A DNA stretch of 14,727 bases from an uncultured Clostridia bacterium (GTDB lineage: Bacteria; Bacillota; Clostridia; Lachnospirales; CAG-274), in assembly GCA_947629215.1 (NCBI GenBank), contig CANRCU010000027.1, forward strand, positions 1 to 14,727. The letters are read 5' to 3'. The notes beneath the pieces were generated by a model that was given only the letters and a program-made list of their open reading frames with translations, did not search any database and had not been told where the DNA came from. Of this stretch, positions 13,721 through 14,727 are shown piece after piece. The position numbers and the translations under genes are program-made. Each line of letters opens with the position of its first letter. The stretch's first letter is position 1.

Positions 13721-13935
13721 GGTTCTATAAAATTTGGTGTGGTTACAGAAAACTACACCAAATTTTTTTTTTGAAAAAAACAAAAGTTTCACGATTGATG
13801 TCAAAATAATATTAAGCCAAAAAACATTTTGATAGGTGAAACTTATGTTCAACAATAATTAATATATCAAATTTCTTATAATTTAAAAGACCCAAATATA
13901 TATTTGACACACAGGTGGAATTGTTTTCTTTTTTT
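13721..13935 (+). mobile_element. ISL3-family insertion sequence left end (relic B)
   Basis: Bases 13721-13808 align with relic A 4038-4116, differing at about four positions plus short indels. This includes the GGTTCTATAA tip and the palindrome pairing AAATTTGGTGT with ACACCAAATTT. The element then continues into a degraded transposase start. I cannot find the matching right end, so the right boundary given is approximate. It lies about 9.7 kb from relic A in the same orientation. Confidence 0.65.
13845..13932 (+). pseudogene. Degraded N-terminal start of an ISL3-family transposase
   Basis: An ATG at 13845 follows AGGTGAAACTT and opens MFNNN then stop. The adjacent frames continue INISNFL and NLKDPNIY (13880-13903), which together resemble the usual ISL3-type start (an I..LL.(I/L)KDPNI pattern). 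At least two frameshifts and a stop within 20 codons make it dead. Beyond about 13930 I see no more recognisable transposase. Confidence 0.55.
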
Positions 13936-14106
13936 GTTATGAATATTGACTGATATAAAACGATCCCGGTTCATCTGAAGTCAGTTAAACATCCATTTTG
14001 AAACTACGTTTAATATTGACAGTTATTTTTGCACTAAAAAACATCAATAATCATATGGCATATCTAAAACAAAGTGTGTTATATTTGATTTTTAAACATC
14101 AAAAAT
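13936..14106. other. AT-rich stretch without recognisable gene
   Basis: Between the relic B transposase start and the amidase terminator there is no open frame with a ribosome binding site and no hairpin of note. Parts may be further eroded insertion-sequence sequence, but I cannot match it. Confidence 0.4.
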
Positions 14107-14162
14107 AGGAACAATTCAAGTCAAAACCCACAATTCTATGCGGTTTTTACTTGCTTGTTCCT
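14107..14162 (-). terminator. Long terminator hairpin of the amidase gene
   Basis: AGGAACAA (14107-14114) pairs with TTGTTCCT (14155-14162). Inside it CAAGT and AAAACC pair with ACTTG and GGTTTT, giving about 19 base pairs with small bulges and a 13-base loop. Read leftward the stem is followed by ATTTTTGATG, fitting an intrinsic terminator 28 bases after the amidase stop codon. Confidence 0.75.
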
Positions 14163-14189
14163 ATAATAACATATTTACTCTTTTTGTTG

Positions 14190-14727
14190 TTATCTTACCG
14201 GCGGGTATTCGTTAAACAAATCTTTAATGCCGTTAAATATGCACTGAGCTATTTTCTGGCGGTTTTCTGCCGATGCCATGGTCTGTGCATCGTTATAGTT
14301 GCTGATAAAGCCTATCTCAATAAGTGTGGACGGTTTAGAACCCTTTAAAACAACATAAGTATTACTTTTTACACTGCGGTTCTTTGTGCCGAGGCTGCCG
14401 ATTATGTTATTCAGCATTTTTTCTGCAAGCATATAGCTTGTAAGCCCGCTGCCCGTATCGTTCGGATAAAGACAATAGGTTTCTGTGCCGTTTGCGGAAG
14501 AAGAATCAGCCGAGTTGATGTGTATTGAAACAAAGGCATCTGCAAGTTCGTTTGACATTTCCTGTCGTTCTTCAAGTGTGCGGAAGGTATCGTCAATACG
14601 TGTGCAATAAACTTTTATTTCGCCGTCTTTTTCAAAAAGATCGCGTGTTTTTAACAGTATATCAAGTGTAAGGTCTTTTTCGATAAGACCGTTGCCCGAT
14701 GCCCCGTTGTCGTGAGCGCCGTGTCCT
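14190..14727 (-). CDS. N-acetylmuramoyl-L-alanine amidase, 5' end beyond window
   Basis: This zinc amidase cleaves the bond between N-acetylmuramic acid and the stem peptide of peptidoglycan, outside the membrane, in cell separation, sporulation or wall turnover. The visible 178 codons are most of an Amidase_3 domain. GHGAHDNGASGNGLIEKDL carries the first zinc histidine and the zinc glutamate, VSIHIN the second zinc histidine, and TLIEIGFISN the catalytic glutamate. The chain ends soon after the domain (NEYPPVR). The true start lies beyond the right edge. The internal ATG at 14558 is not a start because the conserved zinc motif is upstream in the same frame. Signal peptide and targeting domains cannot be seen, so it cannot be told whether it is CwlD-like or another type. 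Confidence 0.93.
   Translation of the reverse strand, partial: GHGAHDNGASGNGLIEKDLTLDILLKTRDLFEKDGEIKVYCTRIDDTFRTLEERQEMSNELADAFVSIHINSADSSSANGTETYCLYPNDTGSGLTSYMLAEKMLNNIIGSLGTKNRSVKSNTYVVLKGSKPSTLIEIGFISNYNDAQTMASAENRQKIAQCIFNGIKDLFNEYPPVR

Noticed and set aside
1..14727. CRISPR array, tRNA, rRNA, prophage or defence genes
   Set aside because: No regularly spaced repeats, cloverleaf-type conserved blocks, or recognisable phage or defence proteins were seen by eye on either strand.

Overview
The window looks like chromosomal DNA of a low-to-moderate GC anaerobic Firmicute in class Clostridia. A Ruminococcaceae/Oscillospirales-type gut organism is my inference. Supporting signs are strong AGGAGG-type ribosome binding sites, TTGACA-N17-TATAAT promoters, a ylxM-ffh-rpsP-khpA-rimM-trmD cluster, and a single-polypeptide pyruvate:ferredoxin oxidoreductase, the typical pyruvate-oxidising enzyme of strict anaerobes.

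Layout. At 1-41 lies the 5' tip of a leftward gene with its own promoter and a 12-bp inverted repeat over the -10 box. From 256 to 4029 runs a rightward translation and protein-export operon: ylxM and ffh (signal recognition particle), rpsP (ribosomal protein S16), khpA (RNA-binding KH protein), rimM (30S maturation) and trmD (tRNA m1G37 methylation). It contains two internal hairpins and ends in a 13-bp hairpin. The rplS gene that usually follows trmD is absent. In its place are an internally deleted ISL3-family insertion sequence (4038-4404) and about 700 bp of decayed leftward coding sequence.

From 7878 down to 5152 a leftward unit reads greA, lysS and an unrecognised, very acidic 195-aa protein, driven by a full-consensus promoter. 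Divergent from greA is nifJ (8189-11695), alone between an extended -10 promoter and a strong terminator. After nifJ come a small hairpin-rich intergenic segment, an unrecognised 112-aa leftward gene, and a rightward flavin-reductase-like gene. These two genes share an overlapping divergent promoter pair. A leftward fluC/crcB fluoride channel gene follows, flanked by two copies of a short palindromic repeat. A second ISL3 left-end relic (13721 to about 13935) comes next. The 3' part of a leftward N-acetylmuramoyl-L-alanine amidase gene, with a long terminator hairpin, runs off the right edge.

The window is mostly housekeeping plus core anaerobic metabolism. I see no CRISPR array, defence system, prophage, tRNA or rRNA. 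The most informative non-standard material is the pair of ISL3 relics, the decayed genes beside one of them, a tiny palindromic element with 8-bp direct repeats after nifJ, and the promoter architecture at 12422-12476. I did not find a convincing undescribed system. The two unrecognised genes (5152-5739 and 12034-12372) are the best protein candidates for follow-up.
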